In this document: positions 9,922 through 19,634 of the stretch, piece after piece
How the letters are laid out: each line of letters starts with the position of its first letter
How positions within the stretch are numbered: the first letter of the stretch is position 1
Assembly: GCA_003255065.1 (NCBI GenBank)
Contig: QAOA01005223.1
Location: forward strand, 322,387-386,386
Length of the DNA stretch: 64,000 nucleotides
DNA from: Cercis canadensis
Lineage: Eukaryota; Streptophyta; Magnoliopsida; Fabales; Fabaceae
Reading direction: 5' to 3'
The notes under the pieces: model-generated
Seen by the model: the letters and a program-made list of their open reading frames with translations, nothing else
Told to the model about the DNA's origin: nothing
Database searches by the model: none
Program-made: the position numbers and the translations under genes

Positions 9922-10994
9922 GTATGCTGCTCTTTAATTTTTTTTGGTCTTTCTGCTCTGTTTTGATTGTGAGTGTTTGCTACATGTTACCTAGTTTATT
10001 TCATATGGTAGTGTGGGAGAATGTTAATTCGGCTGTACAAGAATAGGTAGCAAAACACAATGGCAATTACTGCTGCAGAATCTACATACCTTGAGGGAAT
10101 TTGTGACATCATGCTATTTATAATTGTTGTTGTGGGAATAGTTCATTGTGGGAATGAATGTTGTTGTATTAGTGTTCCTGTATTATTATGGTTTATCATG
10201 AGGGCATCAAAGGATATTGACTGTGGGTGGTATTCTTTCAAACTGATTGGGAAATTTGATGATTATGGGAAATTTTGCTAATGTGGAGGAATAGGTTTAT
10301 TCTTCTTGCAAGTACTGATACTATAGCACCACCATTGATAACCTTGCCATCAAGAATTTATTTTTGACACAGTTACAATGTGCTATGAGCAACATTACTG
10401 GTTTACTAGGTAATTTCTATTGTTTTATAGCCAGTGCTTGAGTCTTTAATGAAGGATTTGTTATTGATCACTGTTATTGGGAACTGGTTGCTTGTGAGGC
10501 CTTTATTTTCCTAATTGATATAGTCACTTACTTTTGCATGACATTAAGACCTTGGGTTGCAATACTGTTATCTTGCACTTCCCATCCTTGTAGCCACAGT
10601 CATTAATTTAGTGCTGTGGATTATGTTAATTTACTAGAAATGGTTCAGTGTAAGAATGACTGCTGTTAAGTTATTTTTCATATGGCCTTGGTATTTTGAT
10701 TGCTTAATTGCTACAGGAATGTACTGATATTGTTTCTGTTCATATTGTGTTGATTGCCTGTGGGATTTGATACTAGTTCAAGTGTGAGGAATTTACTGAT
10801 GTTAAGGGATGTTAAATCTTGCTGTGGAACTGGATTTTGCCAACCGTTAAAATGGGAATTGCTAGTAATAGGCTATCTAATTGCTTGGCACTAGTGCACC
10901 TGGATTGTGCATGCATTTTCTGTTTATGTGGTGCCAATTATGTGTACACAGTTTTCCATGCTTTGAGATTCACTTGTTCAATTTGTTTTTATAG
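9922..10994 (+). other. Possible intron upstream of the env-position ORF
   Basis: A donor-like CAA/GTATGC lies at about 9921-9928. A T-rich stretch ending in TTTGTTTTTATAG, an acceptor-like site, ends at 10994, ten bases before the ATG at 11004. The interval of about 1.07 kb is T-rich and has no convincing coding content, as expected for a plant intron. Env-like genes of plant retrotransposons can be expressed from spliced subgenomic RNA (described for Bagy-2 of barley). The sites are predicted by eye only. Confidence 0.4.
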
Positions 10995-11003
10995 GAAACC
11001 AAT

Positions 11004-12243
11004 ATGACAAAGCGCACTGATGACGCATTGCCCCTCCGGGAGAAGTTGCAACTGCGGAAGAACTATCCAAACCCTCCAGAGTCACCGTCTCCTCCAGCGA
11101 AGAAGAGACGATCAGGGGGCCACTGACACATCCGTCCACCCATTCTTCTGATTTCAAGGTGCAGAGCATAAGGAGAGATTGGCCCAACTCTCCACTAAAT
11201 CATTTGAACCTAGCCGATACCCAGTATGGCTAGTCTTACAAGAGCTCGGGCTTGAAGACGATGTTTGACAACTCCTCAGTCCAGGACAATGGAGTAATGT
11301 CTTCGAGCTCCAAGAACCAGCATACAGAGAACTCACATTGGAGTTTCTCGCCACTATGGAGATCAACACCACGTTCACCGATTCAAACACCACGTGGTAT
11401 GAGCCAGACACGATCAAGTTTCGTCTTGGCTCATTCATGCATAGCATGAATCTTCAGGAGTTCACCGAGGTAACAGGGCTAGTAGGATAGCCACCTACTG
11501 GACTCTAGGCGAGGGACACATACCAACTATACTAGACCTTCACCAGTGCAGACCCGGAAGAATGCTGGAAGGAAGTGAGCACTGAAGCCACTTATGAAGC
11601 CAAACGATCCAAGGCATCTACTCTTCGGTCACCAGCACTTCGATACATCCCCAAGCTACTGGTCCACTCGTTGCACACGAGAAGGGAGAGCACAGGCGTA
11701 GTAAGCAAGAGGGACTTGTTCTATCTCCAGTGCATATGGGAGAAAAAACACTGCCACCTCAATTATGCCTTCCTGCAATTGGTGAAGGGTTACCTGCAAC
11801 GAGGCAACTTCAGAGCCATTGGGGGTGCCTCTGTTATCACACGCTTAGCCAGGCACTTGGATGTCATAGGTGATGAGACTACCCTCACGGTTGCTTGTCG
11901 ACCTCTGCCCCTGGGGATGGATACCTTGAAGGCAATGGGCATGGTGGAGTGCCACACTGACGCCCAGGGCACCTACTTCACTCTAGCCGATGCTCCACCA
12001 CGAGCTGTACCTGGCAGTCCACAACCGAAGGAGCCATGCATGGATGCCCCTGAGGCCCCTGTCACCGAGACACCCCCATCGGAGGAACAACCGACGGCTG
12101 GGCCAAGCACGTCTGTACCTTCCACTTCACAACCATATCCTGGTGTCCCGTCCACTTCAGCTAACGAGGAAGACAGGAAACCAACACCTCTCGAACGGCA
12201 GTTGGCTCGGATAGAAGTCGAGGTAGATGGCACAAGGACCTGA
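11004..12243 (+). pseudogene. Athila ORF-1-like (env-position) gene, broken
   Basis: The ATG at 11004 opens a 41-codon frame with a basic PPAKKRRSGG motif (nuclear-localisation-like), ending in TGA at 11127-11129. From about 11185 a second frame carries the body: LVLQELGLEDDV, YRELTLEFLATMEINTTF, WYEPDTIKFRLGSFM, ALRYIPKLLVHSLH, STGVVSKRDLFYLQC and GGASVITRLARHLDV. This pattern fits the Athila ORF-1 family as I recall it (PF03078), usually located 3' of pol. In-frame stops occur near 11262, 11487, 11504 and 11531. The last open stretch is 11575-12243, whose C-terminal 80 residues are Pro/Ser/Thr rich. Function is unproven; env is a positional label. Confidence 0.7.
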
Positions 12244-12305
12244 GTCAACCGTCTCATTTTGGACAACCGCCGGGAGCGACATCATAGGCATCAGTGGATG
12301 TCCTA

Positions 12306-12973
12306 GGAAGGCTAAGTTCGTTTGTAATCAATTCAAGAGGAGCCAAACTTGACAATCCAGAGTTCCTGTGCTTCAACCGGGTTTGATTTAATTTAATTTG
12401 AATTACTGCTTCTCCCCTTCTTCATGTGATTGAATGGTACTTTGATTCCATGAGTTGTATGAATTTAAATCGGTTGATTAGATTCATAACAGTAATCAGA
12501 TTGATAATCATACTTTAAAGGTCTTTAATATATGGTTAACTTGGATAATTCGGTTATTAAATTAATCTGGATTTAGTGATATAGAGCGGTTGCCTAGAGT
12601 CTTAATTCCATGATTAATTGAATCCTGATTGGTAAATCAGTAGGAATTCTAAGTGTTATTGTTAGGGGTTCCAGGTAACACTTAACCAAGAATTAAATCA
12701 GATCTAGGTTATCTTTAGTGAACAAGGATGGATTAGAGTTTGGTTGCCCGCTTGAGTTGATTGCGTTTTCTCTTATTTGATAAATTCAATTTACTGCTTT
12801 CTTAATTCTTAGTATATTGCATTCAACACAAACCCCCCCCTTATTCTGTTCTTGCTTAAGTTCTTAAAAGATTAGTTGTTCTGGTGAATCCTTGGGAGAC
12901 GACACTGGTTGCATCCTATACCACAATTTAGTTGCAATTAGTAGTTTAATTTTGTACGGTTCGGCACCCATCA
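12306..12973 (+). repeat. LTR1 (family A), 3' half only
   Basis: The 668 bp correspond exactly in length to the last 668 bp of LTR2 (21611-22278) and end in GGCACCCATCA. The U3 and the TATA box are missing, so copy 1 has no LTR promoter. The break falls at GGAAGGCTAAG, directly after the Athila-like fragment. Confidence 0.92.
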
Positions 12974-12979
12974 AAATTT

Positions 12980-12997
12980 TGGCACCGTTGCCGGGGA
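12980..12997 (+). promoter_or_regulatory. Primer binding site, copy 1 (tRNA-Asp type)
   Basis: TGGCACCGTTGCCGGGGA follows the LTR end after an AAATTT spacer. The intact form in copies 3 and 4 (TGGCGCCGTTGCCGGGGA) is complementary to the 3' end of plant tRNA-Asp. Copy 1 has one G-to-A change. Confidence 0.85.
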
Positions 12998-13882
12998 TTT
13001 CACCTAACAAATTAATCTTCTTAGAACTCTTTTATTACTATTTTGCTTGCTTACTGTTATTGTTTCTAGCAATTGTTCTTCCTTCGTTTTCCCCTTGTTC
13101 TACTTGCTTTCCTATTTTGTTTTCCTTATTTGTTTAGGTTGTCTTTCTCTGTTTAATGTTTCTGTTTCTGTCTTGTTTTTAATTCTGACCAACTGGGATT
13201 GAGCTGCAAATTAGTGGACAGAGAAATTGCTTTGTGAGAAGCACTGTGAGCTGAACTTTGTGCTATTATTGCCCTTGTTTTGTCTCCTTTGCTGCTATTC
13301 TGTCCCCTTTGCTATCTTAGTTCACTTTTTGGTAAAATTTCTATATTGTGTAAGGTCTGTGATTTTTTTTTTTTTCTTGCTGTCTTGTTTGCCTTACTGT
13401 TTTAGGTTCCCATTGTGTGAATTCTTGTGCCTATTCCCAAATTTTTCCCTGTTTCCCTAGCGTTTTGGCTTGAAATTACGATTTTACGGGTCAAAATTCT
13501 GTACGGATTTTTGTGCTCTGATTGAGCTGAAAATTGGTCAGTTGAAGGAAAACGGTGTGAGAAATATAGCTCAATGCTAAAGCATTGAGCACCACCCTAT
13601 CTCGGCCAAATTCCATCGTTTAGACCCCTTTTTCAATTTTTTAAGATTTTTTATTTGATTTTTGAGTTTCCTTTTCATCAATATTTCATGCTGTGGTGGT
13701 AGAAAAATTTTTAAAAATGTTTTGTTGGGTCAATTAGTATTATTTTGGTGTCTTTTTGCATTTGTCTAGTGCATTTAGTGTGTTGTGGTTTTTGCACTTT
13801 TCTTTCATTGATTCACTGTTTTACTGTTTTTGTGTGTTCTAGTGTGTTTTAGAGTGTTGTTACCTTTTGATTTGCATAGTGC
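12998..13882 (+). other. Leader of copy 1 with hairpin
   Basis: This 885-bp T-rich leader runs between the primer site and the gag ATG. It is nearly identical to the leader of copy 4. It holds a perfect inverted repeat at 13569-13590 (GCTCAATGCT/AA/AGCATTGAGC). Short open readings in it are T-rich and have no support as genes. Confidence 0.8.
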
Positions 13883-16800
13883 ATGACTCGGTCCTCTCAA
13901 TTTGAACTACTTGAAGGTGATTCTGAAATAGAGAGAACCTTGCACACACTTGCTAGGGCACGTAGAACTCCTAATCACATAGAGCATAATATGGCTGCCA
14001 ATGACATTAATCCTGAGGTTGATCTTGCTGCTAATAATGGGGCTGGAAATAATGACATGCATGCTAGGGCTAGGACACTTAAGGAGTTGGCTGCCCCTGA
14101 TGATAATTACCAACCTTTGTGTATTCAATATCCTGATGCTAATTTCGAATTAAAGTCTGGATTAATACACTTGCTCCCAAAGTTTCATGGACTTGCAGGT
14201 GAAGATCCTCACAAGCATTTGAAGGAATTTCACATAGTGTGTTCTACCATGAAGCCTCAGTCAATTGAAGAGGAGCACATCAAGCTTAGGGCTTTTCCCT
14301 TTTCATTAGATGGAGCAGCGAAGGATTGGCTATACTTGCAGCCATCCATCATCACATGCTGGAATGACTTGAAGAGGTGCTTTCTTGAAAGATTCTTCCC
14401 TGCCTCAAGAGCTGCTGCCATCCGAAAAGAAATATGTGGCATAAGGCAAAACAGTGGAGAGACACTACATGAGTATTGGGAGAGATTCAAGAAACTCTGT
14501 GGAAGCTGCCCCCATCATCAAATCAGTGACCAGTTGCTCATCCAATATTTCTACGAAGGACTTCTTCCTATGGATCGAGGCTATGTGGATGCTGCTTCTG
14601 GAGGTGCCTTAGTGGACAAGACCCTTGCAGCTGCAAGAGATTTAATATCCAAAATGTCAGACAATGCACAGCAATTTGGCACAAGGACGCTCACCCCAGC
14701 TAGAGGAGTGAATGAGGTGCAGATGGCAAAGCAACAAAGGGTGGAGACTCGTTTGGAGGAATTGACCTCCTTGGTTAGACAGCTAGCAATGGGGCACACA
14801 CCGGTTCAAGCTCATGCCAAGCTATGTGGAATTTGTTCCCTGTCTAGTCATCCAACAGATCAATGTCCTACTCTCCAAGACAACACTGAAGTAGTGGCTG
14901 GAGTCTTTCCTGGCAGACCTTACCAGCAGCCCCGATATGACCCCCACTCCTCCATCTACAACCCTGGTTGGAGAGATCACCCTAATTTAAGGTATGGAGG
15001 AAATTCTGGCCAACCTTACCAGCAGCAGCAACAACAAATGCACCAGCCACAACAGCCTAGGTACAATGCAAGTTCAAGCAACCAGCAGTACCAAGCACCA
15101 ATGAAGCAGCCTATGCAGCAAGCTAACAAGCCAGAACCGAGCCTGGAAGACTTAGTGAAGCAATTGGCAAGTAGCAACATCCAATTCCAACAGAGGACTG
15201 AGACTAGCATTCAGAGCTTGGAGACTCAGATAGGTCAACTTGCAAGCACCATTAGTGAAATGAAGTCTCAAGGTTCTGACAGTTTACCTTCTCAGACAGT
15301 CACCAATCCAAGAGGCAATGTGAGTGCCATAACCCTGCGCAGTGGTAAAGAAGTGAGTGCTCCAGAACCTAGTTTGCCTTCTACGGTTCAAACTTTTGTT
15401 CAAGAAAAAAATTCAGACCCTGCAGCCCCTAAAGCTATTCCAAAACAGCAGCCAATCCAACTTCAGGATCAGGCAGAGAGCTCTACCCCCAGTATTCCTC
15501 TCCCCTTTCCAAACAACATTACACAGTCCAAGAAAATTGCTGAGCATGAGCTAGATAAAGAGATCATGGATACTTTCAGGAAGGTAGAAGTCAATATACC
15601 TCTTCTGGAAGCAATTAAACAGATTCCCAAGTATGCAAGGTTTCTGAAGGATTTGTGTACCCACAAGAGAAGACTGAAAGGCAATGAGAAAGTGAGCATG
15701 AGCAGAAACGTGTCAGCAATGATGCAGCCTAACTTACCATCAAAGTGCACTGATCCTGGAACTTTCACCATTCCCTGCACTATTGGAGACAAGCAATTTA
15801 CAAATGCCATGCTAGATCTGGGTGCTTCCATCAACGTGATGCCCAAGTCCATCTATTCATCATTACAGATTGGAGAACTGAAGCCCACTGGAGTAGTCAT
15901 TCAGCTTGCTAATAGAAGCACAACCTATCCTGCAGGCCTTCTTGAGGATGTTTTGGTTAGGGTAAATGATTTAATATTTCCAGTAGATTTTTATGTGTTA
16001 AATATGGATGATGAGTCTACATCTAGACATGCCCCTTTGATCTTAGGTAGACCCTTCCTTAAAACTGCTAAGACCATAATTGATGTGCATGCTGGTACCC
16101 TGTCAATGGAATTTGGTGACACTGTAATTCATTTTAATTTAAGTGATGCCACGAAACACCCTCTAGAAGAGCATTCAGTGTTCCAAATAGATGTCATAGA
16201 CCTGCTAGTTGAGGATGTGCATGCTGAATTGGTAGCTGAATTTCCTGATATAGTAGGCTTGCTAGATACTTTAGATTGCCCTGCATGTACTAATTGTGAT
16301 GGGAGTTGTGCTGCCTGTTCTGAAATTTCTGCATATATGGGATATGATGAGACTGTTTTGGAGCATAGTGCAGAGCTTGCAGGTGTTTCTGAGCTTCACA
16401 CAGCAGACTTGGTTTCTTCAACCAAGCTAGTTCCCTCTATGCAGCAACCACCTATTCTTGAGCTGAAACCGTTACCTGACCATCTCAAGTATGCTTTCTT
16501 AGAAGCAGAAGAAAAGCTGCCTGTCATCATAGCCAACAATCTGCAACCTGAACAAGAAGAGAGGTTGTTACGAATTCTGAAGCAGCGGAAGACAGCCATT
16601 GGATGGACACTTGCAGACATTCCTGGCATTAGCCCCTCCACCTGCATGCATAGGATTTTATTAGAGGAAGAAGCTAAACCAGTGAGGCAGCCCCAAAGGC
16701 GACTTAACCCGTTGATTCTGGATGTGGTCAAGAAAGAAGTGAGCAAGCTGTTGTCAGCCGGCATTATCTACCCCATCTCAGATAGCAAATGGGTGAGTCC

Positions 16801-17515
16801 AGTTCAAGTGGTTCCAAAGAAGAGTGGCATAACTGTGGTAGCCAATGAGAAGAACGAGTTGATCCCCACCAGAGTGCAGAACAGCTGGCGCGTCTGCATC
16901 GATTATAGAAGACTCAACCAGGCGACAAGGAAGGATCACTTCCCTCTACCCTTTATTGATCAGATGTTAGAGAGACTGGCAGGGAAGTCCCATTACTGCT
17001 TCCTGGATGGCTTCTCAGGCTACTTCCAGATTCACATAGCCCCAGAGGATCAGGAGAAGACGACTTTCACCTGTCCATTCGGCACATTTGCATATAGGAG
17101 GATGCCTTTCGGCCTGTGTAATGCCCCTGGTACATTCCAGCGGTGTATGGTGAGCATATTTTCTGATTTTTTAGAACACTGCATGGAGGTATTCATGGAT
17201 GACTTTACTGTATATGGCTCCTCTTTTGATGCATGTTTAGATAGCCTTGCTAGGGTACTTGATAGATGCATTGAGACTAACCTTGTTCTTAATTTTGAGA
17301 AATGTCACTTCATGGTCGAACAAGGCATAGTTTTAGGGCATGTAATTTCTAGCAAAGACATTGAAGTAGATAAGGCTAAGATAGATGTTATTGCCTCCTT
17401 ACCCTACCCCACTTGTGTGCGGAAAATGCGTTCCTTTCTTGGTCATGCAGGGTTTTACAGGCGATTCATCCAGGACTTCAGCAAGATTGCCTTGCCATTG
17501 TCTAAGCTTCTCTAG
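13883..17515 (+). CDS. Gag-protease-RT polyprotein, copy 1 (ends at a nonsense codon)
   Basis: This is the longest open frame in the window, 1210 residues. Gag core at about residues 100-240 (WNDLKRCFLERFFP, then ETLHEYWERFKKLC). CCHC knuckle at about 314-327 (CGICSLSSHPTDQC, C-x2-C-x4-H-x4-C). A Gln-rich linker follows to about 430. Retropepsin at about 625-740 with active site LDLGAS (Athila-clade elements typically have Leu after the Asp) and LILGRPFL. RT starts near 920, with [12 protein letters not shown] near 1000 and the catalytic FMDD near 1103. The frame ends at TAG 17513-17515 in SKLL(stop)KE, where copies 3 and 4 have CAG (Gln). The frame is open downstream, so this is a point mutation. 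The start ATG is conserved in copies 3 and 4. Confidence 0.9.
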   Translation: MTRSSQFELLEGDSEIERTLHTLARARRTPNHIEHNMAANDINPEVDLAANNGAGNNDMHARARTLKELAAPDDNYQPLCIQYPDANFELKSGLIHLLPKFHGLAGEDPHKHLKEFHIVCSTMKPQSIEEEHIKLRAFPFSLDGAAKDWLYLQPSIITCWNDLKRCFLERFFPASRAAAIRKEICGIRQNSGETLHEYWERFKKLCGSCPHHQISDQLLIQYFYEGLLPMDRGYVDAASGGALVDKTLAAARDLISKMSDNAQQFGTRTLTPARGVNEVQMAKQQRVETRLEELTSLVRQLAMGHTPVQAHAKLCGICSLSSHPTDQCPTLQDNTEVVAGVFPGRPYQQPRYDPHSSIYNPGWRDHPNLRYGGNSGQPYQQQQQQMHQPQQPRYNASSSNQQYQAPMKQPMQQANKPEPSLEDLVKQLASSNIQFQQRTETSIQSLETQIGQLASTISEMKSQGSDSLPSQTVTNPRGNVSAITLRSGKEVSAPEPSLPSTVQTFVQEKNSDPAAPKAIPKQQPIQLQDQAESSTPSIPLPFPNNITQSKKIAEHELDKEIMDTFRKVEVNIPLLEAIKQIPKYARFLKDLCTHKRRLKGNEKVSMSRNVSAMMQPNLPSKCTDPGTFTIPCTIGDKQFTNAMLDLGASINVMPKSIYSSLQIGELKPTGVVIQLANRSTTYPAGLLEDVLVRVNDLIFPVDFYVLNMDDESTSRHAPLILGRPFLKTAKTIIDVHAGTLSMEFGDTVIHFNLSDATKHPLEEHSVFQIDVIDLLVEDVHAELVAEFPDIVGLLDTLDCPACTNCDGSCAACSEISAYMGYDETVLEHSAELAGVSELHTADLVSSTKLVPSMQQPPILELKPLPDHLKYAFLEAEEKLPVIIANNLQPEQEERLLRILKQRKTAIGWTLADIPGISPSTCMHRILLEEEAKPVRQPQRRLNPLILDVVKKEVSKLLSAGIIYPISDSKWVSPVQVVPKKSGITVVANEKNELIPTRVQNSWRVCIDYRRLNQATRKDHFPLPFIDQMLERLAGKSHYCFLDGFSGYFQIHIAPEDQEKTTFTCPFGTFAYRRMPFGLCNAPGTFQRCMVSIFSDFLEHCMEVFMDDFTVYGSSFDACLDSLARVLDRCIETNLVLNFEKCHFMVEQGIVLGHVISSKDIEVDKAKIDVIASLPYPTCVRKMRSFLGHAGFYRRFIQDFSKIALPLSKLL

Positions 17516-18514
17516 AAAGAAGTGGATTTCGACTTTGATAAGCAGTGCAGAGTAGCCTTTGATCAGCTGAAGCAGAGCCTTACCTCCCCTCCCATCATGC
17601 AGCCACCTAACTGGGAGTTTCCCTTTGAGCTTATGTGCGATGCATCAAACTTTGCAGTAGGCGCTGTCCTTGCACAGCGAGTGGACAAGCTGTCCCACAT
17701 GATTTATTATGCCTCTCGTACTTTGGATGCTGCCCAAGCAAATTACACCACTACTGAGAAAGAGCTCCTTGCAATTGTGTTTGCTTTAGATAAATTCCGT
17801 TCATATTTGCTTAATTCTAAAGTCATTGCTTTCTCTGATCATGCATCTTTAAAGTACTTGCTCAAGAAGCCGGATGCGAAGCCTAGGCTCATTAGGTGGA
17901 TGCTGCTCTTGCAAGAATTCGACCTTGAGATCAGAGACAAGAGTGGAGCCGAGAACTTGGTAGCAGATCACCTGAGTCAAATACCACTGACTTTGGAAAA
18001 CCTTCGCATTAGAGAAACCTTCCCGGATGAGCAGCTTTATCAGCTGCAAGGTACAGATCCTTGGTATGCTGACTTGGTAAACTACTTAGTTGCTTATGAG
18101 TTACCTGCTTATTTTAAGAAGCATCAAGTAGATAAGCTTAAAAGTGAGTCCAAACATTATGTGTGGGATGACCCCTACTTGTGGAGACTCTGTAGTGACC
18201 AAGTAATTAGGAGGTGTGTGCCTGGACATGAGTCTGAGTCCGTGTTACAGTTCTGTCATACTTCTGCATGTGGTGGTCATTTTGGACCACAGCGCACTGC
18301 TCGTAAAGTTTTAGATTCTGGACTCTATTGGCCTACCCTATTTCATGATGCGTACGGCTTTTGTAAGAATTGTACCCAATGCCAACGGACAAGTAATATT
18401 TCTCATAGGAATGAGATGCCTCAACAGCCTTTGCTGTTTTGTGAGATATTTGATGTTTGGGGCATCGATTTCATGGGTCCTTTCCCTACTTCTTTTGGTT
18501 TTGTGTATATTTGA
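17516..18514 (+). pseudogene. RNase H and integrase N-terminus, copy 1
   Basis: This is the same frame as gag-pol after the TAG. RNase H is complete, with [32 protein letters not shown] and [11 protein letters not shown], which supply the catalytic Asp, Glu and Asp. The integrase zinc-binding domain follows ([11 protein letters not shown], then CKNCTQC). The first catalytic Asp is in WGIDFMGPF. Translation would end at TGA 18512-18514, which lies inside a 46-bp foreign filler, not in element sequence. 18473-18510 is a 38-bp stretch repeated after the filler. Confidence 0.85.
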
Positions 18515-18556
18515 TGAGCTGCCGAGGCTCCTCAAATTACTTAATGTTTTAGGTCA
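18511..18556 (+). other. 46-bp filler derived from the LTR-B terminus
   Basis: From 18512 the sequence TGATGAGCTGCCGAGGCTCC... matches the antisense end of LTR-B at 7253-7296 with about two differences over 44 bp. It sits between two copies of the same 38-bp integrase segment (18473-18510 and 18557-18594). The total gain is 84 bp, a multiple of three, so the frame is kept but a TGA is introduced. Confidence 0.9.
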
Positions 18557-19441
18557 ATGGGTTCTTTCCCTACTTCTTTTGGTTTTGTGTATATTCTTTT
18601 GGCTGTGGACTATGTTTCTAAATGGGTAGAGGCCAAGGCCACCCAAACTGATGATTCTCGTGTTGTCTTAGATTTTGTCAGGACTCACATTTTCTACAGG
18701 TTCGGCGTTCCAAGAGCCATCATCAGTGACCAAGGTTCTCACTTCTGCAATAGGCACATGGGTGCTTTGTTGAGAAAGTATGGTGTGGTGCATAAGGTGT
18801 CAACTCCTTACCATCCACAGACCAATGGGCAAGCAGAGGTGTCAAATAGGGAGATCAAGCAAATTTTAGAGAAGACTGTCCAGCCCAACAGAAAGGACTG
18901 GAGCCTGCGTTTGGATGATGCATTGTGGGCCTATCGGACTGCCTACAAGACCCCTATAGGCATGTCCCCTTACAGGCTAGTCTTTGGCAAGGCATGTCAC
19001 CTTCCAGTAGAGATCGAGCATAAGGCGTACTGGGCTGTGAAGCAGTGTAATCTTGATTTAGCCCAAGCCGGATCACAGAGGAAACTCCACCTGCAGGAAC
19101 TTGATGAAATCCGGTTGGCGGCTTATGAGAATTCCAAAATCTACAAAGAAAAGACCAAGGCTGTCCATGACAAGATGTTGGTGAGGAAAGAGTTCTACAT
19201 TGGTCAGAAAGTGCTACTCTACAACTCTCGTCTCAAGCTAATGCCTGGCAAACTTCGTTCTCGATGGATGGGTCCTTTTGTGGTAACTCATGTCTTTCCT
19301 TATGGTGCAATTGAGATCAAGAACGAGGCAACCAACCAGACCTTCCCAGTGAACGGACATCGGCTGAAACCTTTCTATGAGGGTTTTCAAGAGCAAGTGG
19401 TGGAGGAGGTGCACTTGTTTCCTGCCCTTTATGAGACTTAA
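18557..19441 (+). pseudogene. Integrase core and C-terminus, copy 1
   Basis: This continues the gag-pol frame after the filler. It has the rest of the integrase core: [11 protein letters not shown], the second catalytic Asp in SDQGSHF, and the catalytic Glu in [10 protein letters not shown]. Then come [20 protein letters not shown] and the C-terminal [16 protein letters not shown] and [11 protein letters not shown]. It ends in TAA at 19439-19441. The ATG at 18557 is the internal Met of the repeated MGxFPTSFG segment and is not a natural start. Without the filler this would be one frame with the preceding entry. Confidence 0.85.
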
Positions 19442-19634
19442 ACCCACAGGCTGTTTTCTTTCCCTTTCTCTTTTATTTTTAGTGCCTTGCTTGCTTTTAC
19501 TGCTTGCTTTGTGTTTTGCATTGAGGACACTGCAAAAATTTAAGTGTGGGGGAGGGATTAGCTTGTTGTGTGTGCTTTTATGTTTTATGTTTTCCTGTTT
19601 TACTTTACTTGCTATTTTTACTGTTTTCTGTTTA
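19442..19634 (+). other. Start of 3' untranslated region, copy 1, with first purine tract
   Basis: It matches the 3' regions of copies 3 and 4 until 19634 and then diverges abruptly. AAGTGTGGGGGAGGGA at 19542-19557 is a purine tract kept in all four copies about 100 bp after pol (about 90 bp after the ORF in copy 2). The real PPT next to the LTR, and the other 1.2 kb of 3' region, are missing here. Confidence 0.8.

Larger units (their letters stand above)
8487..12305 (+). mobile_element. 3' fragment of an Athila-like retrotransposon with env-position ORF
   Basis: The order is integrase C-terminus, a GCGCTTCTTGGGAAGCAACCCAAG stretch just after pol that is typical of Athila-clade elements, a long spacer, and an Athila ORF-1-like gene. 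The 5' side is cut by LTR-B within the integrase and the 3' side is joined at 12306 to the middle of a family A LTR. Its integrase protein differs clearly from family A (for example [20 protein letters not shown] versus [20 protein letters not shown]), so it is another family of the same clade. Confidence 0.75.

Noticed and set aside
9531..10046. 171-codon open reading in the Athila-like spacer
   Set aside because: Low-complexity Pro/Ser/Thr/His composition, overlaps the palindrome cluster and the putative intron donor, and resembles nothing known to me.
12892..13137. 81-codon reading starting MGDDTGCILY, also at 22197, 27810 and 37072
   Set aside because: It straddles the LTR end, primer site and leader. 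Its conservation is explained by conservation of the LTR and primer site, and it ends in T-rich hydrophobic sequence.
13227..13460. Hydrophobic 60-82-codon readings in the leaders
   Set aside because: They are produced by T-rich DNA, change length with the poly-T run, and have no start context or partner.
15469..15852. 127-codon antisense reading over protease, repeated in copies 3 and 4
   Set aside because: It is the shadow of the strongly conserved sense frame; its conservation follows from gag-pol.
18473..18594. Transposon insertion with a 38-bp target duplication
   Set aside because: The insert is only 46 bp, matches one LTR terminus, and has no second terminus. A 38-bp target duplication is not expected for any element type seen here.
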